NCBI GenBank assembly: GCA_936450465.1 | Contig: OW388303.1 | Coordinates: 7,528,521-7,592,520, forward strand | Direction: 5' to 3' | From: Gibbula magus | Lineage: Eukaryota > Mollusca > Gastropoda > Trochida > Trochidae | DNA length: 64,000 nt | Part shown: piece by piece, positions 19,446 to 30,567 of the stretch | Numbering within the stretch: position 1 is the first letter of the stretch | Layout of the letters: each line of letters starts with the position of its first letter | Translations under genes and position numbers: made by a program | Notes under the pieces: generated by a model | What the model was told of the DNA's origin: nothing | What the model saw: only the letters and a program-made list of their open reading frames with translations | The model's database searches: none

Positions 19446-19798
19446 CTTGGCTCAATGGTGAAAGGACAACCACATTACAATCCTGCCTTCTATTTACAGT
19501 CTAAAGAGGACTAAAATGAGTTTTCATTTCTATCATTCTTCCTTTAAAAGAAACATCACAAGACTTTCCTCTAGATTTTGCAATAAACACAAACCATATG
19601 AGACTATTGATCACAAAATGAATAAAGTTTATCACACAGTGTCGGAAGACCTTGAAATACGTCATTTACTGATTCATCACACTGGACCATCCTTGAGTGA
19701 CAAATTCTGTTCACACTACCTGCTGATGCATTTATAACCTGGGAGAGCCTATCTAGCCAGCGGTCAATTCAATTTCATTTCCTTCGTCCAGTTATTCA

Positions 19799-20290
19799 TG
19801 TACAGTCTGGGGTCACAAGTTCTTCCCCATCCTAGCTTTTCCCATAGACTTACATGTTAATTAACCTTTGCAAGAATAATTTTCATAATTTAAGTCAAAT
19901 TGTTGTAAAATTTAACAAACATCTTTGAAAATATGTTAGCTGTGCATCTGTAATTTCGTTCATCTTTATGTTGATCACACATCAAATGACATCCGACTGA
20001 AGAACGTATATACAAGTTCATGTACCAATGTCCCATTGGCCGCCATGTTAAATTATTGACATATGATGTATATGCTTTGCTTATATGAAGACAATTTTCT
20101 TGACACTCAACGGAAACTAACATGGAAATTATGTGTATGTAGCTGAAGTGATTTCCAATCTTTTGATATATATTTCATAACCATTTTACATACATTTCAA
20201 TTATGAAAATTATTCTTGCAACGGTTAATTAACCTGTAAGTCTATGGAAAATGCCAGAGTGGGGAAGAACTTTTGGTCCCTGGGTGTACA
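19799..20290. mobile_element. ~490-bp element with ~100-bp terminal inverted repeats
   Basis: Left arm from TGTACAGTCTGGGGTC through AAGTTCTTCCCC, CATAGACTTACATGTTAATTAACC and AAGAATAATTTTCATAATT; the right arm (about 20190-20290) is its reverse complement with moderate divergence. The middle holds only short spurious frames. No clear target duplication is visible at the ends. MITE-like. Confidence 0.7.
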
Positions 20291-20355
20291 TTGGCTTCTC
20301 AAATTGGTTTATCACGAATTATTGCAGCAGGTCAGCGGTACTACTTTGTTAAAGG

Positions 20356-20449
20356 TAATCCTGTAGCTCCCCGGAATCAAATAAAGCTAATCCTGTAGCT
20401 CCCCGGAATCAAATAAAGCTAATCCTGTAGCTCCCCGGAATCAAATAAA
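20356..20449. repeat. 32-bp tandem repeat, three units
   Basis: TAATCCTGTAGCTCCCCGGA followed by ATCAAATAAAGC is repeated at 20356, 20388 and 20420 with almost no divergence, implying recent expansion. Non-coding, in a CtBP leader intron. Confidence 0.9.
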
Positions 20450-21332
20450 TGCTAGCGGTTTGGTAATGGGTTCTCTTGAATATTTATCATCTTAATATCA
20501 TAATGGGCTGCACAGGGAACTTCAAATTATCATTGAGAATTTCATTTTATTAAGTAAATTCATTTTATTAAGTAAATTAAGTATTTGGGATTATTTATTC
20601 AGTTCATAAATATTCAAGATTAAATACCTTCAATTTACAACATATTGCACCTTAACACATCAATGCTTTATTCAACAATACTAAAAAAATTTTTTAGTAA
20701 AATAATGTTATGAATAATCCGCGCCCCTCGAAATAAATTTATATTTCCCTGCAAGAGATAAACATTTTAAACTGAATCACCCCCTTACATTACATTACAA
20801 TGATCAAAAATTAAGAAAACCAAAACACTTTGACTAATGTCTATGAAAGCAGAAGTGGCACCAATCCAGTGGCACCAATCCAGTGGCACCAAACCAGTAG
20901 CACCAACCCATTGACAACACTGCATAATTAATTCAATTTCATTTTGCGGTGCTCTTCAAAATCTACTCAAGTTTTCCTTCAAATTATTAAACACATCATG
21001 AAATGAGAATAATTAACAGCTTCAATTGACAGAGGAAATACAAACAATCATCCAATCAAAGCGTAACAACCGTTTTTCATCTGCAGCTCCGCAAAACTCG
21101 AATAAAGATGATCACGACGTAATCTCTAAACGACTGCTGACACTGGCAGTCAGTAGCAATATCAATTGATAAAGAGAATTTGTAAACACAGAATAGAGAT
21201 AGCGTCAGCCGATCAATACGAGCCGTACAGACAGGTTTCGCTTACAGATCAACCAAAGGCCAAGCTGAACTCTTGATTCACTTTAACATCTCTTGACGTC
21301 GACACGTCGACAACGGTCAGATTCAACTTCCA

Positions 21333-21645
21333 GAACAATTGAAAGAAGAACTGACATAGATGTCATTTAAGTCTTTAAACTGCTCATGTAGTAATAATCT
21401 TGGATTGCTCATCATTATCTGAACAAGATTATTATTAATATTGCAGTCATTTTATTGCAACAGAACAATTGAAAGCAGAACTGACATAGATGTCATTTAA
21501 GTCTTTAAACTGCTCATGTAGTAATAATCTTGGATTGCTCATCATTATCTGAACAAGATTATTGTTAATATTGCAGTCATTTTATTGCAACAGAACAATT
21601 GAAAGCAGAACTGACACAGATGTCATTTAACTCTAACTGCTATTG
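21333..21645. repeat. 130-bp tandem repeat, about 2.4 units
   Basis: Units starting GAACAATTGAAAGCAGAACT begin at 21333, 21463 and 21593; the third breaks off after TGTCATTTAA. A fourth diverged trace of the start (CAAAACTATTGAAAGCAGAA) is near 22090. Non-coding. Confidence 0.85.
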
Positions 21646-21726
21646 CAGTAATATTGTTGGATAGCTGAACAAGATTATTAATTTTGTTCAGAATTAAATC
21701 ACTGGTAATAGGCCACTCTGAATGGA

Positions 21727-22085
21727 ACAGACATTGAGTGAGTGAGTGAGTGAATGAGTTATTGCTTAACGCCGCTTCGGCAGTATTGCAGCCATTAGCG
21801 GCGAGAACAGACATTGAAGCGAGGTGATTTGGGGTTTAAAACTACTTTCAAAAGGTCTTCACTTATATCGCGGCTGCTAGTATTATTACAGTAAGAAAGT
21901 CTGCATCGCCATGTGGCTATGCATTGTGGTGAAACCTGAGAGTATCGGCTAATACTCCATCGGTGGTACTGTGCTGAAATTCAGTGGAGCATTGCACCCA
22001 AACCTTACTACACTACACGGGATTCAAACCCCTGACCTCTTGATTCATAGCTGAATGCTAACCACTGCGCTATCCCGGCCCTGAA
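21727..22085 (-). mobile_element. tRNA-derived SINE, best copy with head (22025-22085), plus a tail-only copy
   Basis: On the minus strand the head reads GGGATAGCGCAGTGGTTAGC (A box) and, about 30 bases later, GGGTTTGAATCCC (B box), the internal RNA polymerase III promoter of a tRNA-derived SINE. The body ends near 21820 with the reversed TTTAAA..CACTTC sequence. A second fragment, 21729-21806 (GAGTGAGTGAGTGAATGAGT then TTAACGCCGCTTCGG), keeps only the tail. This copy explains the orientation of the other GCGGCGTTAAA repeats. Confidence 0.75.
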
Positions 22086-22479
22086 TGGCACAAAACTATT
22101 GAAAGCAGAACTAACATAGCTGCCAATTAACCCTCTAACTGCTTTTGCAGTAATTTTGTTGGTTTGCTGATAATTACCTCAAGACGAAATCAAAATGAGC
22201 AATTACGAGACTTTGACTGTTGAGAATCGGTCTATGGTACAGAACAATGCAACACTTACCAGACATCACATAGCTGCTTTTGAGCTCTTTACCTGAAAAG
22301 GTACTTATACTCTGGGTTTAACTCAAGGATGAACCAACACATTTCATTTAAAAAGTTAACATTCCTGTAATGACCAACAATGCAATACAATAGATATAGG
22401 TGCCACTTGTCCCTTCACAAGTTGGATTGCACCAACATTCTCTGTTTGCCAATCAAGGTCACACCAACATCTTTCCCTT

Positions 22480-22546
22480 TTGTGAGTGAGTGAATTATTG
22501 TTTAACGCTGCTTCGGTAGTATCACAGCCATAAGCAGCGATTTTTC
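22480..22546 (-). mobile_element. SINE tail fragment
   Basis: GTGAGTGAGTGAATTATTGT then TTAACGCTGCTTCGGTAGTA and AGCCATAAGCAGCGA, the same tail-only type as 21729-21806. Confidence 0.65.
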
Positions 22547-23540
22547 CCTTTACGAGTTGTGGTGCCGGTAATGAGGCCGACCCAGAATGGTTCAAGACAA
22601 TGTACCGATGATTTGTTTATATGTATACCTAATGCAATAACACCCGGGTTTTCCTATTACCTGTCCCAAGTCAATCCCGTGTTATTCTCTTTGTTAGACA
22701 TTTTCAGTGCCTATAATTGGGCCGACCGGAATGGTTGAAGAAAATGTACCAAAGATGGGATATAGAGCTATTTTATCTGTATAACAAATGCAATAACATC
22801 TGGGTTTTCTAGTTACTAGCCCCATGTCAATCTCACATTATTCCCCATGTAATACAGTTTCAGTGTCTGTAATTGAGCACCTAGAATGGTTCAACATTTA
22901 TTGAATCAGCATGCAGAGGGTTAAGATATTTTTATGTTGAGGTTTTACTTACGGAAGAAGCCAAAGCCAGGCAGAAATTACGATAAAGTTTTCTGCTTGT
23001 TTGAAGGTGACAAGTGTAAATTCAACTGAGGAAATCAATATGTTAATATCGACAATGATAATGCAGCAGCTATTTTAGCGAGTGTTGTCAAGAGTGAGCC
23101 TTGAGGCTTGATATTTTATTTCAAAATGTTATAGGATATTCATACTATGACTACCATTACTTCGACACCTACGTCACTACACTAGCGGTTTTCTTTAAAA
23201 CTGTGAAACACGAATTATAAACCCTTGTGTTTTATAAAATTGTGCTTCCTAGATTGATGCATGTTGATACAATTTGAAGCAGCTGAACAGGTCATTTTAT
23301 TAGTCACTGATTTCACGAATACATCTTAACTCTGAAGATCATCAGATGATGGTGATGTGACAAATTTTTTTCAAAAGTGATGAGAGTAAGATTTTTTTGT
23401 GTGTGAAAAATAAAATAATGATGTGAAAGAAGTTTATTTTATTTGTTTCCATGAAAATATAGCTTGGAAGTTAGAAAAGCATAGCACATACGTTCCTGCA
23501 AACCAATATATTTGGTGGACAAATGAATTTTGGGGCCTTA

Positions 23541-24031
23541 GTTAAACTGATTCTGCAAATTCATAATTTATTTTTTTTAAATGACAATAAAAAGCTTTGT
23601 CACATGCACAAATAAAAGTGATGTGCTGATGCCCAAAAAAACATTTCATTTTTTATTTAGCCTGATTGTCACACTTTTCTGTATGACTTGTATTGAACAG
23701 TGATGTTCTAAGTTTCTTTTGTCTAGACTCAAGGACGTCGTCCACATGGGAGAATATTCTTGATCAAATATCACTACGCACTGACTTAGTTAAACTGATT
23801 CGGCAAATTCATAATTTATTTTTTTTAAATGACAATAAAAAGCTTTGTCACATGCACAAATAAAAGTGATGTGCTGATGCCCAAAAAAACATTTCATTTT
23901 TTATTTAACCCGATTGTCACACTTTTCTGTATGACTTGTATTGAACAGTGATGTTCTAAGTTTCTTTTGTCTAGACTCAAGGACGTCCACATGGGAGAAT
24001 ATTCTTGATCAAATATCACTACGCACTGACA
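23541..24031. repeat. 248-bp tandem duplication
   Basis: Starts GTTAAACTGATTCTGCAAAT at 23541 and again at 23789, and ends after CACTACGCACTGAC. The two copies differ at only a few sites (a GTC deletion in CTCAAGGACGTCGTCC, GCC/ACC change), so the duplication is recent. Non-coding, CtBP leader intron. Confidence 0.9.
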
Positions 24032-24554
24032 GAGTTTAACGTGACACGACAAGAAAAATATATCTATAGTTTATATAACAATTTCACAATGCACTGAAGG
24101 AGGAAGTTCATCTGACAAATTTTTTCTCCATGTTAGTTATTGAGATGAGGCAAGGTGATTTGAAATGTAACACTTCTAGAGTATATATATATCCTCATTC
24201 TCTTCACACAGAGGTTACTCCCTTCAGATTTGCGACCTTAACCTTTGTTCTACAAAAGCAAGTAAATAATATATCCAGGGAACCCACGCAAGTGTGAAGT
24301 TCTACAATTTTCTATTAATTTCTAATGACTTTAAAACAAAGAAAAGCTAAAAATAACTTAGACGTTAAGGGAAAATCAAGATGTATTAAGCATTATTAAA
24401 ATATGATTTACTCAACAAGACAATTAATTTATTGACATTCAATAAAATATAGTGTTAATAAACTTAAATTATTAAACAACTTGAATCAACATGAAATTTA
24501 ACATGACTGGTATTTTTCATGATATATTCATGTAACAGAAGTGATTTTGAGATC

Positions 24555-24624
24555 ACCTCCAGTGGGAATCGAACCCGGGACCTCCGGGTGACAGTCCTGC
24601 GCTCTACCAGTTGAGCTAAAGGGA
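24555..24624 (-). tRNA. tRNA-Asp(GTC)-like sequence, probably a pseudogene or SINE head
   Basis: Minus strand: A box TAGCTCAACTGGTAGAGC and B box GGGTTCGATTCCC at tRNA spacing, D-stem GCTC/GAGC intact, anticodon loop CTGTCAC giving GTC. The anticodon stem is badly paired (CAGGA against CCGGA), the T stem has two mismatches and the acceptor stem is imperfect, so a functional tRNA is unlikely. No repeat body with a tail was recognised next to it. Confidence 0.45.
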
Positions 24625-24639
24625 TATCCCTAAAGCCGA

Positions 24640-26655
24640 AGCCAGTAGGAACACTTTCATCTCACCCTGCCACATTCATAATATGTTGATTGACACACAA
24701 AGTCATACACATCACTGAGGAATGAATCATTGTTCCTTAAATTGTTTTCTTACAAACTTATGAACAATTGCATTTTTTAAATTTGTTGCTACAGTATTAA
24801 CTTTGATTTATCAGACAAAAAATTCCATCACATCAAAAAGTTGCCTTTGGCTCTTGCATGTCTTAAAAAACATTTCAGCGGAAGATCAAACAAAAAAGCA
24901 AGTGTTGACCCCAGTGAACTAGTCCCAGGACGATGTACAATATAGAAGACTGCAGCCTATGTATGCCTCGGGCCTGTCTCCCAGCTCAAGGTGACATGAT
25001 GTGTTTGTTTTCATAACTGCCAACCTTGCCATTAGAGAATCAATATCCAGCTACAGCATCCGTCTATTGTGTGAATGTCACTGCCCCTTCATCTAGCAGC
25101 AACTACAGCTTTATCTTTCAACAGCAAATTGGTGCATTAACTGCAGCTTTCTTGATGCAACAGGTTCGGTGCAACAGTACTTTTAGCTTTCTTCCTGGCC
25201 TCATGTATATATTCAATGATGCGTAAAGATTTGTACAGAAAAAGCTAGAATTTGAGTGGATTTGGAAGACATGGTTCTGTACACAGATAAATTTTAGTTG
25301 ATCAAGAGATAATATTTACCCAGTGAATTTGCATTACCCGGGGAAGGCAATGGATGTTTTGGAAAACAGCTGAAATGCATGGAATTAAGGTTCCAGGGTG
25401 GTAATCTATGAATAAAACTAGAGTTGGGAAAGTCTGACCAACCCAAAACAGTCTGATCAGTCTGAATAACGAATTTGTTAAATGAATTTCTAGGTAACTT
25501 CAAGACTCTCTTTTAAGTCTGAAGAACGCTACAATATATGTCTATTCATCAAAATTTGAGTGGATTAGTCAGATTTACAGGACAGTTTTAATCTGTGCAA
25601 TTGGAATACTGAAATGATTACAATGTTTGTATTATCAAATTGATTTAATTGATTTTCGACACAAGTATGAGAATCTTTAGAGCATGAAGTACACTGATAT
25701 TTATCAATTGAATCAAGAGTGTATTTATATTCACATTAATTATTTTAAACATTTACTTGCCACTTGGGAAATCAGAATTGACAGCAGTTTTCACAGGCCC
25801 CATGTCATGTATATTTGTATGCGAAAAACGTACATCCCACATGAACTTTTATTAGAACTTGACAAATTTAAATTTTTACTAAGAAGAAACTATTCAAATA
25901 AGTACTTAAATTGGAGAATTTAGCTAAGTAAATAGACAGTGTGTAATAAGGTGTTTTTTCAATATGCAGGGCCTACCAAATGAAAATAATCTTTAATTAA
26001 TTTAATCAAATGTTACTTATATTAATTTCAGTTTATTTTATCATAGTATCTTCAAGCCAATTGTAAAGACTTGCTTTCAAATAAACAGCTGATAGTTAAA
26101 CATTTACCCTACACAATCTTACCCTACACAATCTTAATAGCACATGTTCAAATAATTCCACTCAATAAACCGCAGTGTTGTTGATGGGACTAATTCACAA
26201 CAGATTGGACCACACTGCAATGTCAAGTTTCCTACTTCTCCACTTTAAAGAAACGTCAAGACAAAAGGGTTGGGTGAAACAGTTCACAACTACAATAGTT
26301 GAACAGCAGTATCTTGCTTTTAGTTTGATGCTCAATGAATCACTCTCAACTCGGATTAAAATCGACCGTATTCCGAGGAATAAAATGTCGCAAAATAGTA
26401 CATCTACAAGGATGCAAACTGATATCCTACAATCACAACATGAACAGATGCCTGCTTGTATTCTTGCATGTTCAGTGAGTCAATCACAACAAGTGCCATA
26501 ACAAACGCTTTAAGTGTGAAGCAAGTAACTCCACACAGCAATCCTTTTGCCTGTATCTGTAACATGTATGTATCATCAAATGATTATGGGTTGAAAGTGT
26601 TCAAAACAGTGATCGTTTAAAACTAAAATATGATTGACTAAATAGGGGTTTTGTC
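24640..26655. other. CtBP leader intron, no feature recognised
   Basis: AT-rich intronic DNA. Several short open frames (for example near 25026, 25684 and 26175) have no splice context, homology or codon bias that would support a gene. Confidence 0.4.
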
Positions 26656-26660
26656 AACAC

Positions 26661-27240
26661 TTTAAGGATAGAGGTAATGACGTATCGTCAAATTCGGATT
26701 CATTAAAATGGGACGTCAATTTGACAATTGCTCGATTTTAAATTTCTGAAATCTGTCCATAAATTACTTATATACGGCTTTTTAAAAAAACGCCTAATTT
26801 AGCCCCAGCGACAAGAATGAAAATCTGCATGGGTGTGGCCCCTGAAGCGATGACTCTTGTGACGTCACTGGATCATTATCTCATTATCGGCGATAGTCAT
26901 AATTCAACGTAATTTTGCAACATTTTTATTGTTAATTTCACTAACAAATCTTCAATAAAACAACTTATATTTTCCATATATCGAATGTTTAGATATCCAA
27001 CTAGGTAATTCCGCAGATGACAATAACATAATTATTGCATAAACATGTGTTTTTGGCGATTTAACATACCTCATAAATTCATCTAGTGGCAGTGATAATC
27101 ATCATTAATTAAGGCTCCTCGGAGCGGGTCACAGGCTACCCTTCGCTTGTGGTTAATCAATCACGTCTGAATGATCCTTTTCAAAATGGATCGCAGCGGT
27201 AATTGTGGCATTGTTAAAATGGGTAATTAAAATTGTCTTA
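26661..27240. mobile_element. Second, reversed copy of the TTAA-ended element
   Basis: Begins TTTAAGGATAGAGGTAATGA and continues with CAATTTGACAATTGCTCGAT, GTCCATAAATTACTT, AATTCCGCAGATGACAATAA and TGGCAGTGATAATCATCA, all reverse complements of 13620-14193. The far end fades near 27240 without the second terminal repeat, so this copy is truncated. Confidence 0.75.
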
Positions 27241-27249
27241 GTTACTGTT

Positions 27250-30095
27250 TGCAGATTTGTTCATCTGACTGCTGCATGCATCAACATGTATTTTCAGTTT
27301 AATAGCAGCACAATGAGCACATACCATATTTTGTTATTAATTTTAAAAAATCATATTTACATTTTAAGTTGTTTCATTTTGACATTAGAATTTGTTTTGC
27401 ACGGATTTGTGATTGTTGAATTCTTAGTTCTGAACTGAAATATGTACTGAACCTAAGTGCAAGAGTACCTGAACATCCCTACAACAAGGTCTACAATTTT
27501 CCCTGTGACCCCTTCTAGAAAATACATTGTGTAAAGCATAGTTAAAATATTTATAAATCATTGAACAAAATATTACAAACATTATTCTTTTACATTTAAA
27601 CGTTCGTAAACCAAAGACAAAGATAGTTTGTCATTTTAATATGAAATATAATGAATCTATTAAAACATAACATGGATATAAAACCATATTCCATGTGTGC
27701 ATTATTCAATTATAACGTTTGATTCTTCCCTGTTACAAGTGATGATAATCCTATACAGCAATGGTTACACTTACGTCAACACACCAGACGCTTATTAATT
27801 AATTAAACACATGAGGCTCAAACCTCCAACGCATATCACAATTAGGATAGTTTACTTAAAGTGACAATGCGTATTTCTCATAACATTTTATTTGGTTTCC
27901 ATACGAGCGGAAATACCATTTTCATCGGTCTGATGGAGTCAATTGACTCCAAAACAAGTAACAACATTTTTCTGGCTTTTTTGCCGATAACTGCCTGGGT
28001 TGATGACAGCTCTTTTCTCTCTTTAATTGACCCAACTCTGCTGGTTCCATCTTAGTATCCTTCAGTGGATCCCCATGTTGCTATCCCTAAACACCACCAT
28101 TTACACAGGTCGTCAAGCGCCGCATTTTGAATAATGTGATAATTACTTGTTTTCAATTAAGTTTTCTACATGTGCAGAATCAAAATTACGTGACACATCA
28201 TACATGCACAGTAGTTATATGACCTATTAAACATTACCAATTAAAATCCGCCTGGAGTCTGTTATAGATAAGCAGGTATCACTTTAGGCAGGGATTTGGG
28301 GTTATTTACTCATTGATGTACCAAGATATCCCATAATAAATACTGACAAGGGGAGAAAATCCCATTGCAAAAATGTAAAATTCTTAAAATCAGTATTATT
28401 ATTTAGAAATATCCCATTACTTTATCTGAAAATCCCATTGTGTAAGGCAAAGGGGAGATTAATCATTATTCTTCCTTTGACACTCTGCTCCAAGGTGATC
28501 CCTGGATAAGGTTTCAAAAATGTGATTGATTAATTTTCAATTAAAAAACTTGTGATCTTTATCTCAATCTTTATATTTTCATCATATTGAATCAAGTAGC
28601 ATTGAAAGGTAATTTTCAGCAACAGTCAGTATGGTAATAATACCATTTATCACTGACATAAATGATAATGTGACTCCAAAAATAGTTAATGATAATTCAA
28701 AACCTTTAAAAGCTTATTCGAGGATGGCGCATTTTAGGAAAAAGTTAATTGTTTATAAATACTGGTTACCATCTGCATCTACATGTCATGAATGATTACA
28801 TGTGTGTTGAAAGCGCATTTATAATTGAAGTTATGACTCACTGTTGATTCTGAGACAGTGATTAATGAATAATTAAATCAATTGATAAAATTGTATGGAA
28901 AATGTGATTTGGTTACACAAAATAACCATAACTTTGATGTGAAACATTAAAGTTATTGTATGTATACTATACATTGTGAATTCTCTTATGAAAACATTTA
29001 ACAAGTGGTCATTTTCCAAATGTCAAAATGAGAATCCGTAACTGAAAGTATTTTGTTAAACTTATTTGTTTGAAAAATATCAAACAGATTACTTTTTGTT
29101 AACATTCAAATAATTGTCATGTTCTTAATAAAATAGTTCACATCTTTTTTATAGGATTATCTGTAGCCTGACATAAATTATGTGATTACTTGATGACATA
29201 AGTTTTAATAATGCAGTCAACAATGACAATTTATTAACAAAATTTATTATCATAAGATGCAATCAAAATAAAACTTCATTTGTAGCTTATAAAAAAAAAA
29301 ATATTCATGAATAAATAAATCTTGACATAATTAAAATCAAATGTCAAATAAAAATAAATTGATACCTGTCAAATATTGTTTGCTTGTGACAACACCGAAA
29401 CCTGTTAATATATTTCATTAACACATCTAATATTGGCAATTATAAACAAACTCAAGATGACCTACTTATCTTCACGGAGTGTGACATAACATGAAGAAAC
29501 ATAGTAACTTTCAATCTAAACACAATTCAGAACTGGTAATATATAAAGGAGCTAAGGAATTCAAAATAGATTGTTTCCTCTCTTAAACATTATTTGACAT
29601 ACGACCAGGCAAAACAAAGGGAGGAAGTGCAGGCAGTCATCTCACCACCGAGCAATCGACACCCCTTTGCTGGGGGTCATTTGCATAAAATGCACCGACA
29701 TGAATGTCCCATGGTGCAGTCTGCTAACAGCCGAAACTATCGAATATTTTTCATACACACGCTTGTCAGCTTTGCGCCACATCTCGACAGATGGAGGAAT
29801 CACGACAAACCCCTTCAACAAACATTGTGAAATCAATAATCGCCTAATGCCGACAGAAATTTGCACCCAAGCGTACAAATCATAAACGGACTTCGAGAAC
29901 CCATGCTCCCGACAAACGATATGACCTAATTTTCTGCCAACTTGGCTATTTCTAAATTGAAAAGTTATAAGTAAATATACATCATACATCCCGCCACCTC
30001 GATCGATTGAACGATTTGACCAATTCACCTATTATCCTATTTTCTCACAAAACTGCAACATAATGTACACTGGGTCAACGCGACTTGACTAAACT
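27250..30095. other. CtBP first intron, mostly featureless; one repeat fragment at 28080-28265
   Basis: 28080-28265 (TAATTACTTGTTTTCAATTAAG, ACATGTGCAGAA, GACCTATTAAACATTACCAA) matches 55795-56035, so it is a dispersed repeat. The 128-codon minus-strand frame at 30028-29642 lies next to the CtBP leader exon but has no recognisable domain or convincing splice sites; I leave it uncalled. Confidence 0.4.
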
Positions 30096-30098
30096 CAC

Positions 30099-30395
30099 CT
30101 TGCGTATCAAGACAAAGACTGGCTGTGTCCGCCACAGGCTTGGCCCGTCCTATGAACACGATTGAATCCTTTAATGCGATATCCACGGCCACCTTCTTGG
30201 TAAACCGGGTAGATTTAAGGATTAACAGAATTCAATTTTCCCAATATCTGTAAATATTAAAGTCAATTTATGCAACGACAAGGCTTTCTTCTCGAGTGTT
30301 GAAAAACTTTCAGTGGTCAGTAGTCCTGCCGCTAAATGGCGCGTGCTCTCGCCAAACTCTCGCTTCAGCAGCTTCTCCGTCGCGAGATTTCAACA
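30099..30395 (-). other. CtBP: Probable CtBP first (untranslated) exon
   Basis: A strong donor AAG|GTGAGT lies at 30098-30093 on the minus strand, downstream of GC-richer sequence near the divergent start region. The ~100 bases before the donor contain no ATG. If it is CtBP exon 1, the first intron spans about 11 kb to the exon at 18913. The 5' limit given is approximate; no TATA box is obvious. Confidence 0.45.
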
Positions 30396-30567
30396 TTCGG
30401 GAGATTCCGTACTCTTTCGTTTGTTATTTTTTGTACTTTTTTGCTACCGTTTTTAATTTATAGGACACGGACATTTCCACCGCGGCCTATAATTACTTAA
30501 TATTAAAATATTTGTTTATATTTCATATATAACAAAATAAATAATTTCATTTCCGGGTCAAACAATC
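30396..30567. promoter_or_regulatory. Putative divergent CtBP/MAEA promoter
   Basis: The MAEA ATG is at 30568 (+) and the likely CtBP leader exon ends before about 30400 (-). The adjoining sequence 30320-30400 is richer in CpG than its surroundings (GCCGCTAAATGGCGCG, CTTCTCCGTCGCGAG). No TATA box is evident for either gene. Shared use is inferred from the head-to-head layout only. Confidence 0.45.

Noticed and set aside
29594..29830. Plus-strand frames opposite the 128-codon frame
   Set aside because: Shadow frames with no supporting evidence.
29642..30028. 128-codon minus-strand open frame beside the CtBP leader exon
   Set aside because: Composition is not absurd, but there is no recognisable domain, and neither splicing to CtBP nor an independent promoter is supported. 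A protein search would settle it.
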